Shown here: positions 44,760 through 52,975 of the stretch, piece after piece
How the letters are laid out: each line of letters opens with the position of its first letter
Numbering within the stretch: the first letter of the stretch is position 1
DNA from: Butyrivibrio sp. INlla18
Lineage (GTDB): Bacteria; Bacillota; Clostridia; Lachnospirales; Lachnospiraceae
Assembly (NCBI RefSeq): GCF_900103635.1
Contig: NZ_FMXK01000017.1
Span: 1 to 64,000, forward strand
Direction: 5' to 3'
Length of the DNA stretch: 64,000 bases
The notes under the pieces: model-generated
What the model saw: the letters and a program-made list of their open reading frames with translations, nothing else
What the model was told of the DNA's origin: nothing
Database searches by the model: none
Made by a program: the position numbers and the translations under genes

Positions 44760-45743
44760 ATGAGCAACAAAGATCATAAGCCAAAATTAAATCCTTATCA
44801 ATTGGTACATAGAATGAAGGATGAAAAAGGAATATCCTTTAACTATACAAGTGAGAACGACGCTGTTGATTTTCTAACTGATCATAATAACTATTTAAGA
44901 ACTGCATGTTATAGATTCATTTATCCAAAATACCAGAGTGGAGAAAACAAAGGAAAATACATGAATCTTGATTTTGCTTATTTACAAGAACTGTCAGTTT
45001 TGGATATGCATTATAGATTTCTTGTAAAAAAAATGTGTTCCGACATAGAACATAGTTTATGTATGATGCTACTCAAACTAATCGACAATGATCCTACAAC
45101 TGACGGTTATGACATAGTAGAACACTTCCTGGATTCACATAAATATGTGCTCAAAAACCTAGAACGCTCAATATGTTCTCCTCATACTGGGAATTTAATA
45201 CAGAAATATTTTACTATAACCACTAACCATGATGAAACAACAGGAAAAAATATCTCAACAATTACTTCCTATAATGATTGTCCCGCTTGGGTTTTGATCG
45301 AATGCTTAACTTTTGGTGATTTGTTAGAATTCTATAAATATTATTGCAAAACTAGAAACATCGATTTACCAGCATCTTGGAGTACCTTAAATCTCGTAAG
45401 AAGCTTAAGAAATGGTGCATCTCATGATGTATGTTTGTTGTGCCATCTGACTACTGGAGCATGTATTCCGTCCCAAGAAATAACCTTGGCTGTAAAACAC
45501 ATTCCAAGTATTACAACTTCTCAGCGTCAGAAAAAATTGTCGAGTAGAACACTTCTTGAGTTTACTGCACTAATTTATCTTTATGACAAAGTTGTGCAAG
45601 GTAACATAAAAAAGCACAGATCAGATGAGCTTTATGAATTATTCACCAAACGATTCACGCAGAGCAAAGAATTTTACAAAAATAATAATATTCTTATCAC
45701 CTCATATCACTATTGTTGCAAGATTATTGACCACTATATGTAA
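44760..45743 (+). CDS. Abi_2 (AbiD/AbiF-type) abortive infection protein
   Basis: This 327-residue protein has the Abi_2 pattern: an N-terminal helix, then DHNNYLRTACYRFIYPKY near residue 45, LDMHYRFLVKKMCSDIEHSL near 92, and a late HEPN-type motif SLRNGASHDVCLL near 218 with R-x4-H. Abi_2 proteins block phage multiplication and are thought to act as RNases. This gene is a single plus-strand unit between minus-strand genes. It ends in its own terminator at 45814-45844. Confidence 0.85.
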   Translation: MSNKDHKPKLNPYQLVHRMKDEKGISFNYTSENDAVDFLTDHNNYLRTACYRFIYPKYQSGENKGKYMNLDFAYLQELSVLDMHYRFLVKKMCSDIEHSLCMMLLKLIDNDPTTDGYDIVEHFLDSHKYVLKNLERSICSPHTGNLIQKYFTITTNHDETTGKNISTITSYNDCPAWVLIECLTFGDLLEFYKYYCKTRNIDLPASWSTLNLVRSLRNGASHDVCLLCHLTTGACIPSQEITLAVKHIPSITTSQRQKKLSSRTLLEFTALIYLYDKVVQGNIKKHRSDELYELFTKRFTQSKEFYKNNNILITSYHYCCKIIDHYM

Positions 45744-45813
45744 CATAACATTGACAAATCATAAACATTAAGGTTACAATCTAAGTAACATAAAAAGCAG
45801 TAATGCTTTGACG

Positions 45814-45844
45814 GGGCGGTGCCATGGCAACGTCCTATTTTTTT
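45814..45844 (+). terminator. Rho-independent terminator of the Abi_2 gene
   Basis: GGGCG and CGTCC (one G-T pair) enclose the self-complementary TGCCATGGCA, and a run of seven T follows at 45838-45844. It is 71 bases past the Abi_2 stop. Confidence 0.75.
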
Positions 45845-45855
45845 GCAAAAAATTC

Positions 45856-45884
45856 TTGACAAAATTTCTTTTTGATAATATTAT
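45856..45884 (+). promoter_or_regulatory. Sigma-A type promoter for a candidate small RNA
   Basis: TTGACA at 45856-45861 and TATTAT at 45879-45884 are separated by 17 bases, close to consensus. No protein-coding start follows on the plus strand before a terminator at 45981-46016. Confidence 0.6.
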
Positions 45885-45890
45885 ATCGAT

Positions 45891-46016
45891 GTTTCGTACT
45901 GAGTAAATGAAATATCACGATTCATTTACTTCTCTCAAAAACAAACATTTATATCATTCTAGTTATCAATGACACGAAGAAAAAAGGAGATGGACGGGAA
46001 ACCATCTCCTTTTTTT
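45891..46016 (+). ncRNA. Candidate small RNA (about 125 nt)
   Basis: The segment between the promoter at 45856 and the strong terminator at 45981-46016 has no coding sequence. It begins with a perfect 10-base stem (AGTAAATGAA at 45902-45911, TTCATTTACT at 45921-45930, nine-base loop), then about 50 unstructured AT-rich bases, then the terminator stem. This is the layout of a stand-alone regulatory RNA. The family is unknown. A short transcript acting only as a terminator relay is an alternative. Confidence 0.45.
45981..46016. terminator. Strong bidirectional terminator
   Basis: AAAAAGGAGATGG and CCATCTCCTTTTTTT form a stem with flanking A and T runs. It can end both the plus-strand candidate RNA and the minus-strand rubredoxin-fusion gene, whose stop is at 46029. 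Confidence 0.88.
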
Positions 46017-46028
46017 ATTTCTATTGAA

Positions 46029-46664
46029 TCATCTAACTAGCTTCTCAAAATCTTCTTTTCCATGCTTGCATATTGGACAGATAAAGTCATCTGGCAGATC
46101 TTCACCGACGTATTCATAACCGCAAATTGTACATCTCCAAACTGGTTCACCTTTGACTGTTGTACCAACCTTTTCTGGCTTTGGCTTGATTTCATTTTGA
46201 TAGTACTCGTAGGTGCAGGATGGAGTATCTGATAGCACTTCCATAGCAGTTGGTTCGCAAATGAAAAGTGTGTGTGAACCAAGGTCTACTTCTTGGTCTA
46301 CCTTTAATGAGAAATAAGCACTAGTTCCTGTTGTGATATATGGAATGCCATTATCTGCAAGCTTATATGCGATATCTTTTAAAAGTTCTGGTGCGAATTT
46401 ATCTACATCACGTCCAGACTGAAATCCGAAGTGCTTGAATATATCAAAAGAAGCATCCTTACTGAGAACAGAAATATTGCAGGCACCAGTCTCTTTTACC
46501 ATGTCATGGGTGTAGTTTGCCTTGTTGATGGCAATTGAGATTCTGTTTGGTTCTGAAGCCACCTGCATTGCGGTGTTAGTGATGCAGCCATTCATCTTGG
46601 CGCCTTGCACTGCAGTGCAAACGAATAATCCGTAAGATAACTTGTACATTGCTTTGGTATTCAT
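46029..46664 (-). CDS. Flavin reductase-rubredoxin fusion (high-molecular-weight rubredoxin)
   Basis: This 211-residue protein has an FMN-binding flavin-reductase-like domain (residues 1-160) joined to a C-terminal rubredoxin. The two Cys pairs are CTICGYEY and CPICKHG, spaced as in rubredoxins. Such proteins pass electrons to oxygen- or NO-reducing flavoproteins in anaerobes. The start is ATG 46664, with AGGAG upstream. The frame runs on to 46730 but without a good site. Confidence 0.92.
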   Translation of the reverse strand: MNTKAMYKLSYGLFVCTAVQGAKMNGCITNTAMQVASEPNRISIAINKANYTHDMVKETGACNISVLSKDASFDIFKHFGFQSGRDVDKFAPELLKDIAYKLADNGIPYITTGTSAYFSLKVDQEVDLGSHTLFICEPTAMEVLSDTPSCTYEYYQNEIKPKPEKVGTTVKGEPVWRCTICGYEYVGEDLPDDFICPICKHGKEDFEKLVR

Positions 46665-46800
46665 GGTAGATGCTCCTTTCTGAAAACAATTCGAGTTAGT
46701 GTTAAGTATATTATAATGCAATTTTACCATTTTAAAAATTGCAATATTATGCTATTATTTATTTACGCAAATTGCATTTTGCTACTTTTCGGAGATTGTT

Positions 46801-48669
46801 ATGGCAAGTACTAAGATTCAAGAACTACAAAAGAAAAAGAAAGCTTCAAAGCTTACATATGAAGAGATTGCCCAGAAGTCAGGCGTTTCCTTGAGTTCTG
46901 TCCAAAAGATACTTGGCGGAAAAGTTGAATCTCCCAGATACTCTACTATAGAGGCTATAGAGAATGTCCTTATGGAGGATACTCCTACATATGGCAAGAT
47001 ATCCATTGGCAATCAAGATTTTGCAACAATCATTGAGAGCAACTACTTTTACGTTGATAAGACCAGCTTTATCAAAAAGTGGTGGGAAAATGCGGATGTT
47101 GTAACTCTTATTACCAGACCCAGACGATTTGGCAAGACTTTGAACCTTAGCATGTTGGATCATTTCTTTTCAAACAAATATCAAAATGGAAGCCAGCTTT
47201 TTAGTAAACTTTCCATTTGGGATTCTCCCTCCTATAGAAAGCTCTGCAATCAGTATCCAGTTCTTTTCATAAGCTTTGCATCTGTTAAGGGCAAAAATTA
47301 TGAGACCGCTAGAGAACAGATTATTCAGACACTTGTAGCTCTCTATCGTGACAACATGCATCTTATGGACGCTCCTTCTGTTACAGATCTAGATCTCCAG
47401 TTTTGGAACAAGATTGGCTATGACATGTCGGATGCAACTGCTGCCGAATCCATCAGATTCCTGTGCGAGCTCATGTACAAATATTATGGCAAGAAGGCCA
47501 TAGTTCTTTTGGATGAATATGACACACCTATACATGAAGCCTATGTTGATGGATTCTGGAACGAGATGACAGGATTTATCAGGAGTCTTTTCAACTCAAC
47601 CTTCAAGACTAATCCTTACCTTGAAAGGGCTATCATGACCGGTATTACCAGAGTCAGCAAGGAGTCTATCTTCTCTGATCTCAACAATCTCAAGGTCGAC
47701 ACTATGATAAATGCTAGCTACGATACTGATTTTGGCTTCACTGAAGAGGAAGTTCGCCATGAATTATCAAGACACGGCCTAGGCTCAGCATTTCCTTTGG
47801 TAAAAGAGTGGTATGACGGCTTCAGGATTGGTAACGCCCGTGACATCTACAATCCATGGTCCGTCACTCAGTATCTGGATTCAGGCGTTCTCAATAACTA
47901 CTGGGCCAACACTAGTGAGAACTCCCTAGTTGAGAAACTCATACGTGAAGGTAGCGTTGATGTCAAAAGAGCCATGGAGAGCCTTTTAAACGGCGAATCC
48001 ATTGAAGCGCTCATTGATGAAGAAGTTGTCTTTAACCTTATAGATAAAAATGAATCAGGAATATTCAGTATGCTCCTAGCATCTGGCTACCTTAAGATTG
48101 ATTCTGATGTGGGCGATCTTGGTATCCGCAGGAGATATATGGTTTCTCTTACAAATCTTGAGGTTCGTCACGCTTTTGAGAACATGATAAAACGCTGGTT
48201 TGAGGGAAGCGATATTAAATATAACGACTTTATCAAAGCTCTTTTACTTAATGATGTGAAATATATGAACCGCTTCATGAACGAGGTTGCTCTGAACACC
48301 TTCTCAATATTTGATGTGGGCGGAAGGGCTTCTGAGAAATATGAGCCCGAAAGATTCTATCACGGCTTCATATTGGGACTTATGGTGGATCTTGCTGACA
48401 GATATATCATCACTTCTAATAGGGAAAGTGGCTTTGGAAGATATGATGTATGCCTAGAGCCTAGAGTTAATGGTCTCCCAGCCTATGTTCTAGAATTCAA
48501 GGTCCACGACCCTGATGATGAAAAAGATTTAGCGGATACGGTTCAGAAAGCTCTAGAACAGATAAAAGAAAAGAAATATGATGCTCAGCTGATTGCAAAT
48601 GGCATCTCAAAGAAAGACATACACCACTATGGCTTTGCCTTTGAGGGCAAGAAAGTGCTTATTGGCTAA
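46801..48669 (+). CDS. HTH-AAA ATPase with PD-(D/E)XK domain
   Basis: This 622-residue protein has an N-terminal XRE-type HTH (TYEEIAQKSGVSLSSVQKIL, residues 19-38). The AAA-ATPase_like domain starts at GNQDFATIIESNYFYVDKT, with a Walker A variant TRPRRFGKTLNLSML near 105 and Walker B AIVLLDEYDTPIHEAY near 240. The C-terminal nuclease-like part has GRYDVCLEPR and AYVLEFKV near 545-565, the D...ExK core. This family is expanded in gut Clostridia and Bacteroidetes and its role is unclear. The HTH fusion is less usual. Confidence 0.87.
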   Translation: MASTKIQELQKKKKASKLTYEEIAQKSGVSLSSVQKILGGKVESPRYSTIEAIENVLMEDTPTYGKISIGNQDFATIIESNYFYVDKTSFIKKWWENADVVTLITRPRRFGKTLNLSMLDHFFSNKYQNGSQLFSKLSIWDSPSYRKLCNQYPVLFISFASVKGKNYETAREQIIQTLVALYRDNMHLMDAPSVTDLDLQFWNKIGYDMSDATAAESIRFLCELMYKYYGKKAIVLLDEYDTPIHEAYVDGFWNEMTGFIRSLFNSTFKTNPYLERAIMTGITRVSKESIFSDLNNLKVDTMINASYDTDFGFTEEEVRHELSRHGLGSAFPLVKEWYDGFRIGNARDIYNPWSVTQYLDSGVLNNYWANTSENSLVEKLIREGSVDVKRAMESLLNGESIEALIDEEVVFNLIDKNESGIFSMLLASGYLKIDSDVGDLGIRRRYMVSLTNLEVRHAFENMIKRWFEGSDIKYNDFIKALLLNDVKYMNRFMNEVALNTFSIFDVGGRASEKYEPERFYHGFILGLMVDLADRYIITSNRESGFGRYDVCLEPRVNGLPAYVLEFKVHDPDDEKDLADTVQKALEQIKEKKYDAQLIANGISKKDIHHYGFAFEGKKVLIG

Positions 48670-48670
48670 T

Positions 48671-48705
48671 AAAAACGGCATTGGGTTATCCCCCAATGCC
48701 GTAAA
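48671..48705. terminator. Shared terminator between convergent genes
   Basis: ACGGCATTGGG (48675-48685) and CCCAATGCCGT (48692-48702) form an 11-base stem. It lies just after the AAA gene stop and covers the last codons of the minus-strand membrane protein. Confidence 0.8.
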
Positions 48706-50278
48706 TTGTAGGTTTTACGCTTAAGTTATCCAGATACTCTTCGCCTATCTCATCTACTACTTCCTTTTTGAAGTAGATGTCGATACTTCCACATTTCTTT
48801 TGCACATAATCAGAAAAATCTATGTTAGGCTCTATCACAAAATGCCTGTCGTCGCGGTTGTAGGCGTAGATTACGTCCATATCTGCAACATCATAGAGAT
48901 TAGCATTTTCATCTTTTTCCATAGGTCTCACATCTGTAGCCATGCCCTTTTCCGTATCCAGGTAAAAGACATCCGGCTTGCCATGAGACTTCTGATACAT
49001 GCTTACTGTCCAATCCGCCTCAGGATTAGCATTTCCTAGGCAACACATAACATTGTAGCCTCTATCCGTAAGGTCCTCAGTAACTTCTAACGCATTTGTT
49101 ACTGACTCCCCGCGAAATCTATAATAGTCACCCTCAACTGTCATGCCTCTGGCATTAAGAAGTAGCATGATGATAAGCACTGTTACATAGGTCTTTTTTC
49201 TGCCACCATCAAGGAAACCATTTCTATATACAAAAAGAATATAGAACATTGCAATTCCAAAAACAATAGGAACTATGTATCTTTCTGCAATTCCTTCTTT
49301 GCTATAAAGTGCAAACTGAGGAAGCGCGAAGATCAAAAGCATGATCACATCCAGCCACCTGCTCTTTACCTCGTCATAATAGGTCAGGATGATGCCAATC
49401 AGCACGATTCCAAAAATCCAATACCATCTGAGCCCGTCAGTAAGGGACTCTTTGAAGGTCATAACATACTGATAGATTGATGTATGTGAATCAAAGCTAA
49501 CTGGGTCATAGCTGTTTAAGCCAAGTCTTACTACGATACTAAGGAGAACTGCCATGCAGCATGTCATAAGTGTTATGGTATACCACCAGATGCCCTTGCA
49601 TTCTGTCTTTGCTGCCTTTATAAGTTCTTTTAGAGTAGAGCTCTTTTCACGGATCTTTTCATATATTGGGAAAAGAGCTAAAAATGGCATTACCAGTACA
49701 AAGGACTCGTGGAAAAAGCCCATGGCTACTGCAAAAATTATGCTGATGATAGCGTATATCTTCTTGGTAGGAATTTCTAACCATTTAAGAAGTGTTAAAA
49801 ATGCTACCGCAAAACAGATGCCTGCCTGAACGTGCTCAGGACCTAGTTTCCACCAGATTGCGCTCTGATATCCAACCATACATGTTAATGAAAAAAGTAA
49901 TGAGAAACCAAATGAACCTGTTATCTTTTTGCCGCAGGCGTAAAGAAGAACAAGAAGGACTATTACTTCAATTCCTTTTATGATCGATAAAACAAATGGA
50001 TCAGCTCCAACGAGCCAACATACGAAAATCCTAAATGGATAGTATAAAAATCTGTTTCTGGTCTTTGAATCCCAGGAAAGTGCCCATTTTATAACGTCAA
50101 ACAGGGACTTGTCCTGATATTTGAACATGTAGGTGACTTCCAGAAATTCGTGGTCATCTACAAGGTGCCAGCCTGAAGTAAGCGTTCCAAGAAAGCAAAG
50201 TACCCCAAATACCGCTATCGTGGATAATAGTGTAACTATTAAAACCTCGACTGGTGAAATCTTTTTTCCTCTAAACAT
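48686..50278 (-). CDS. Large polytopic membrane protein, glycan-locus type
   Basis: This 530-residue protein has about 11 membrane segments. It starts at ATG 50278, chosen because it overlaps the end of the GT2 gene by 8 bases. The longer frame upstream lies within that gene. The first external loop has SGWHLVDDHEFLEVTYMFKY near residue 35, an acidic pair suited to a GT-C active site. A soluble tail of about 110 residues follows the last helix. I cannot name the family. It may transfer or polymerise glycan units with the GT2 at 50271-51239. Confidence 0.7.
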   Translation of the reverse strand: MFRGKKISPVEVLIVTLLSTIAVFGVLCFLGTLTSGWHLVDDHEFLEVTYMFKYQDKSLFDVIKWALSWDSKTRNRFLYYPFRIFVCWLVGADPFVLSIIKGIEVIVLLVLLYACGKKITGSFGFSLLFSLTCMVGYQSAIWWKLGPEHVQAGICFAVAFLTLLKWLEIPTKKIYAIISIIFAVAMGFFHESFVLVMPFLALFPIYEKIREKSSTLKELIKAAKTECKGIWWYTITLMTCCMAVLLSIVVRLGLNSYDPVSFDSHTSIYQYVMTFKESLTDGLRWYWIFGIVLIGIILTYYDEVKSRWLDVIMLLIFALPQFALYSKEGIAERYIVPIVFGIAMFYILFVYRNGFLDGGRKKTYVTVLIIMLLLNARGMTVEGDYYRFRGESVTNALEVTEDLTDRGYNVMCCLGNANPEADWTVSMYQKSHGKPDVFYLDTEKGMATDVRPMEKDENANLYDVADMDVIYAYNRDDRHFVIEPNIDFSDYVQKKCGSIDIYFKKEVVDEIGEEYLDNLSVKPTIYGIGG

Positions 50279-51239
50279 TATCTTTCCCCACGCGTTTAAA
50301 TCTATTAAATACAAAGCTAAACATCTTTGGAAGCGCCTTCCAGAAGATTCCCTTATATCTATCTGGAATTGTTGCCATGATCTCTTTATAGCCCTTGAAA
50401 TCTCTGCTAACAAGCATGCTTAAAAATCCTGTAGCGTAATACTCTGCGTACCATCCAGAGAAATCTATCTCATCTCCCCATCTCTCACTCATGCCGTTGA
50501 GAAGGCCGATGTGATGGCCGAACTTCTCAAGACGAGAGTAGCGGGAGTTATAGTTCTTTTTATCCCCTTCTGAACTTACTACACGGTGAGCGTCAGTTAC
50601 GATGTCAAGGATGTAGACTGGGCCTTTCTTCAAGATCAATACTTCATCTACTGCGTCGTCTACGAATTTACTGATCTGCTGAGCCTGAGCGAAGTACTCT
50701 CTGCCTTCTTCTGTAAGGAAGTAGTTACGCATAAAGAATCCGTGTGTTCCGAGAGGTTCGCATTTCTCATAGTCTTTTATGGAATATTCTCTGTTGAGCT
50801 GAGACTTATCTCTTGGCACGATGTCGTAGGCAACGGTTGAATCGTCCATTCTAAGCTCGATTGCGTTGAATGCTGCAACGTACTGGGGATGCTCATCCAG
50901 GAACTTGACCTCAGTTTCGATCTTCTGGTCATTGATCCAGTAATCATCCCCGGAAAGAGCTGTGATATAGCGGCCCCTACACATTGAGCGAGCTTTGTAG
51001 ATGTTTGCTGGGATTCCAACGTTCTGCTCGTTGAGGTTCACCCTGATGATGTCAGGATATTTCTCAGCGTACTCCTTGAGGATATCCCTTGTGCCGTCCT
51101 GGGAGAAGTCGTCGGAAATCACGAGCTCATAGGTGTACTGAGTCTTCTGAGCAAGGACGCTCTCAATGGCCTGACGAATATATTTTTCATGAAAATATGT
51201 GAGCATATAAATGCTCACATCTATCTGTTTTTCTGACAT
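50271..51239 (-). CDS. GT2 glycosyltransferase
   Basis: This 322-residue GT-A enzyme carries VSIYMLTYFHEKYIRQAIESVL at the N terminus, VISDDFSQDGTRDIL near 42, and ITALSGDDYWIN near 90 with the metal-binding GDD. A long C-terminal part has helices around EKFGHHIGLLNGMSERW. It is likely a cytoplasmic rhamnosyl- or hexosyl-transferase for the surface polymer (specificity unknown). It is four bases after the ketoisomerase gene. Confidence 0.88.
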   Translation of the reverse strand: MSEKQIDVSIYMLTYFHEKYIRQAIESVLAQKTQYTYELVISDDFSQDGTRDILKEYAEKYPDIIRVNLNEQNVGIPANIYKARSMCRGRYITALSGDDYWINDQKIETEVKFLDEHPQYVAAFNAIELRMDDSTVAYDIVPRDKSQLNREYSIKDYEKCEPLGTHGFFMRNYFLTEEGREYFAQAQQISKFVDDAVDEVLILKKGPVYILDIVTDAHRVVSSEGDKKNYNSRYSRLEKFGHHIGLLNGMSERWGDEIDFSGWYAEYYATGFLSMLVSRDFKGYKEIMATIPDRYKGIFWKALPKMFSFVFNRFKRVGKDNV

Positions 51240-51243
51240 ATTA

Positions 51244-51651
51244 TTACTTCTTTTCTTCCTCTACCATCTTAAGGAACTCGTCGTAGTCCCTGATATAATC
51301 GCTCTCATCGTAGAGCTCTGACGCAAGCACCATGAGAACTGCATCTGGTGAAAAGTCGTACATCTCGCGCCACATGTTATTGGCAATGTAAAGGCCTTCA
51401 TAAGGCTTTTCAAGAGGCACTACCTTTTTCTCCACACCGTTATCAAGTCTAACCTTGCAGCTTCCGTGGATACAAATGAGGATCTGCTCGAGCTTCTTGT
51501 GAGCGTGCTTACCTCTTGTGACGCCATCAATGGTGTCGTACATGTAGTAAACTCTTTTTATCTGAAATGGTATGTCTTTGAACTCTTCAAGCGCCACCAG
51601 CTGACCTCTCTCGTCGCCGTGGGGCTGGAACATATATTTAACTACCTGCAT
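51244..51651 (-). CDS. FdtA/QdtA-like dTDP-4-keto-6-deoxyhexose ketoisomerase (cupin)
   Basis: This 135-residue single-domain cupin has the FdtA signature: DERGQLVALE near residue 13, IKRVYYMYD, then GKHAHKKLEQILICIHGSCKVRLDNG with the catalytic His pair near 48-50, and LYIANNMWREMYDFSPDAVLMVLAS near 88-112. These enzymes move the keto group of dTDP-4-keto-6-deoxyglucose from C4 to C3 before transamination and acylation. No dTDP-sugar synthesis or aminotransferase genes are in the window, so the rest of the route must be elsewhere. Confidence 0.87.
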   Translation of the reverse strand: MQVVKYMFQPHGDERGQLVALEEFKDIPFQIKRVYYMYDTIDGVTRGKHAHKKLEQILICIHGSCKVRLDNGVEKKVVPLEKPYEGLYIANNMWREMYDFSPDAVLMVLASELYDESDYIRDYDEFLKMVEEEKK

Positions 51652-51686
51652 AGTTACTCCTAAAACAAATTATCAATTCCTATAGA

Positions 51687-52973
51687 TTATAACATAGATA
51701 TCAACCAATTCGCATATTCATCTGCGTCAGGGCGATTTAAGTTCTGGAGTTTTTCCTTGATCTGGATCAGATTAAATCTATCGTCTCTTTGTGCTTTGCT
51801 ATCACTAGTCTTTTCCGCTGTCTTTTTCCAGATATTACCGATGATCTCCGCCAGCTCCTCTGCATTTCCACTCTCAAAGAGCCACCCTGTCTTGCCGTCT
51901 TCTACAAGCTCAGGAATTCCACCGATTCTCGCGCCCAGCACTGGTGTAAGTCTCTCCTGACTCTCCATTACTGAGAATGGGCAGTTTTCATACCACTCAG
52001 AAGGACATACTGAGAACAGCGCATTTGATATCAAGTCATCCAGCTCTTTTCCCGATTTAAAGCCAAGGTTCTCGGCATTAGGAAGAGCCTCTATCTGCTC
52101 AGCGTACTCTCCTGCTCCTGCAAAAAGAAACTTCACTTCCGGAAGCTTTTTTGCTGCTTCTATGAGAGTTCGCACGCCCTTCTCCTTGGAAAAACGGCCA
52201 AAGTACAGGACGTATTTGAGCCCTAGGGACGGAGGTTGGGGCTCATTTTCGGAAATGGACCAGGAACCCCGTCCCTGTGGACCATTTTCTACATGCTCTA
52301 CGAAGTTGTGCATGGCCACGGTCTTTCCCGCAAATACAGGATTTGTGTCCATCTTGGTCTTCATGAATTCTGAGCAGCAGATGATCTTGTCGATATATCT
52401 GTAGGTTCCCTTAAGCTTCCAAACTTCAGCTTCCATGGCGCCTACAACGGACTTAGCTGTTGAGCCGTGGATGCACTTGCCCTTGATACAATTGCCGAAC
52501 TTGCCGCCGATGCACTTCTCACAGTTTTCGTGAGTTGCCGGATTATTGAACATGTGGTTTGGGCACAGGAGCTGGTAATCGTGGGCTGTAAAAAGAATCT
52601 TGCACTCACGAGAAGTCTCTTTTCTCCACTTCACAACCTCCAGGATAATGGAAGGTGTCAGCTGATAATTAAAGTTGTTAAGGTGCACCACATCTGGCTT
52701 GAAGTCATCGAGAACGACTCTTATCTTCTTCCTAGCTTCGCTGCTGTAGATCGTCTTAATTGGATAAGTCAGCTTTTTTAGCTTGCTGCCTCCGTGGAAA
52801 TCCATGTCGGAAGTGTAGCTCTCAGCCTTGTTTCCAACGATCCTTCCCTCATGCTCCATGCCAAAGTACTGGACTTCGTGGCCTTTTTTCACAAGTGCTT
52901 CGCCAAGCTTAAATATATATGTCTCCGATCCGCCGTTTGGGTGGAGGAATTTGTTCACCATCAAATATCGCAT
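51687..52973 (-). CDS. GT4 glycosyltransferase
   Basis: This 428-residue GT-B enzyme carries NKFLHPNGGSETYIFKLGEAL near the N terminus, FTAHDYQLLCPNHM near 150, a Cys-rich segment ENCEKCIGGKFGNCIKGKC near 172-190, and YVLYFGRFSKEKGVRTLIEA near 265. ALFSVCPSEWYENCPFSVMESQ near 335 carries the donor motif. The Cys-rich loop is found in a subset of GT4 proteins from surface-glycan loci. It is 3 bases downstream of the next GT4, so the two are co-expressed. Confidence 0.9.
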   Translation of the reverse strand: MRYLMVNKFLHPNGGSETYIFKLGEALVKKGHEVQYFGMEHEGRIVGNKAESYTSDMDFHGGSKLKKLTYPIKTIYSSEARKKIRVVLDDFKPDVVHLNNFNYQLTPSIILEVVKWRKETSRECKILFTAHDYQLLCPNHMFNNPATHENCEKCIGGKFGNCIKGKCIHGSTAKSVVGAMEAEVWKLKGTYRYIDKIICCSEFMKTKMDTNPVFAGKTVAMHNFVEHVENGPQGRGSWSISENEPQPPSLGLKYVLYFGRFSKEKGVRTLIEAAKKLPEVKFLFAGAGEYAEQIEALPNAENLGFKSGKELDDLISNALFSVCPSEWYENCPFSVMESQERLTPVLGARIGGIPELVEDGKTGWLFESGNAEELAEIIGNIWKKTAEKTSDSKAQRDDRFNLIQIKEKLQNLNRPDADEYANWLISML

Positions 52974-52975
52974 AT

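Noticed and set aside
46665-46730. Longer N terminus of the rubredoxin fusion
   Set aside because: The extra 22 residues have no ribosome site, while ATG 46664 has a well-placed AGGAG.
50279-50413. Longer N terminus of the membrane protein at 48686
   Set aside because: The extra 45 residues lie wholly within the coding region of the upstream GT2 and are not hydrophobic.
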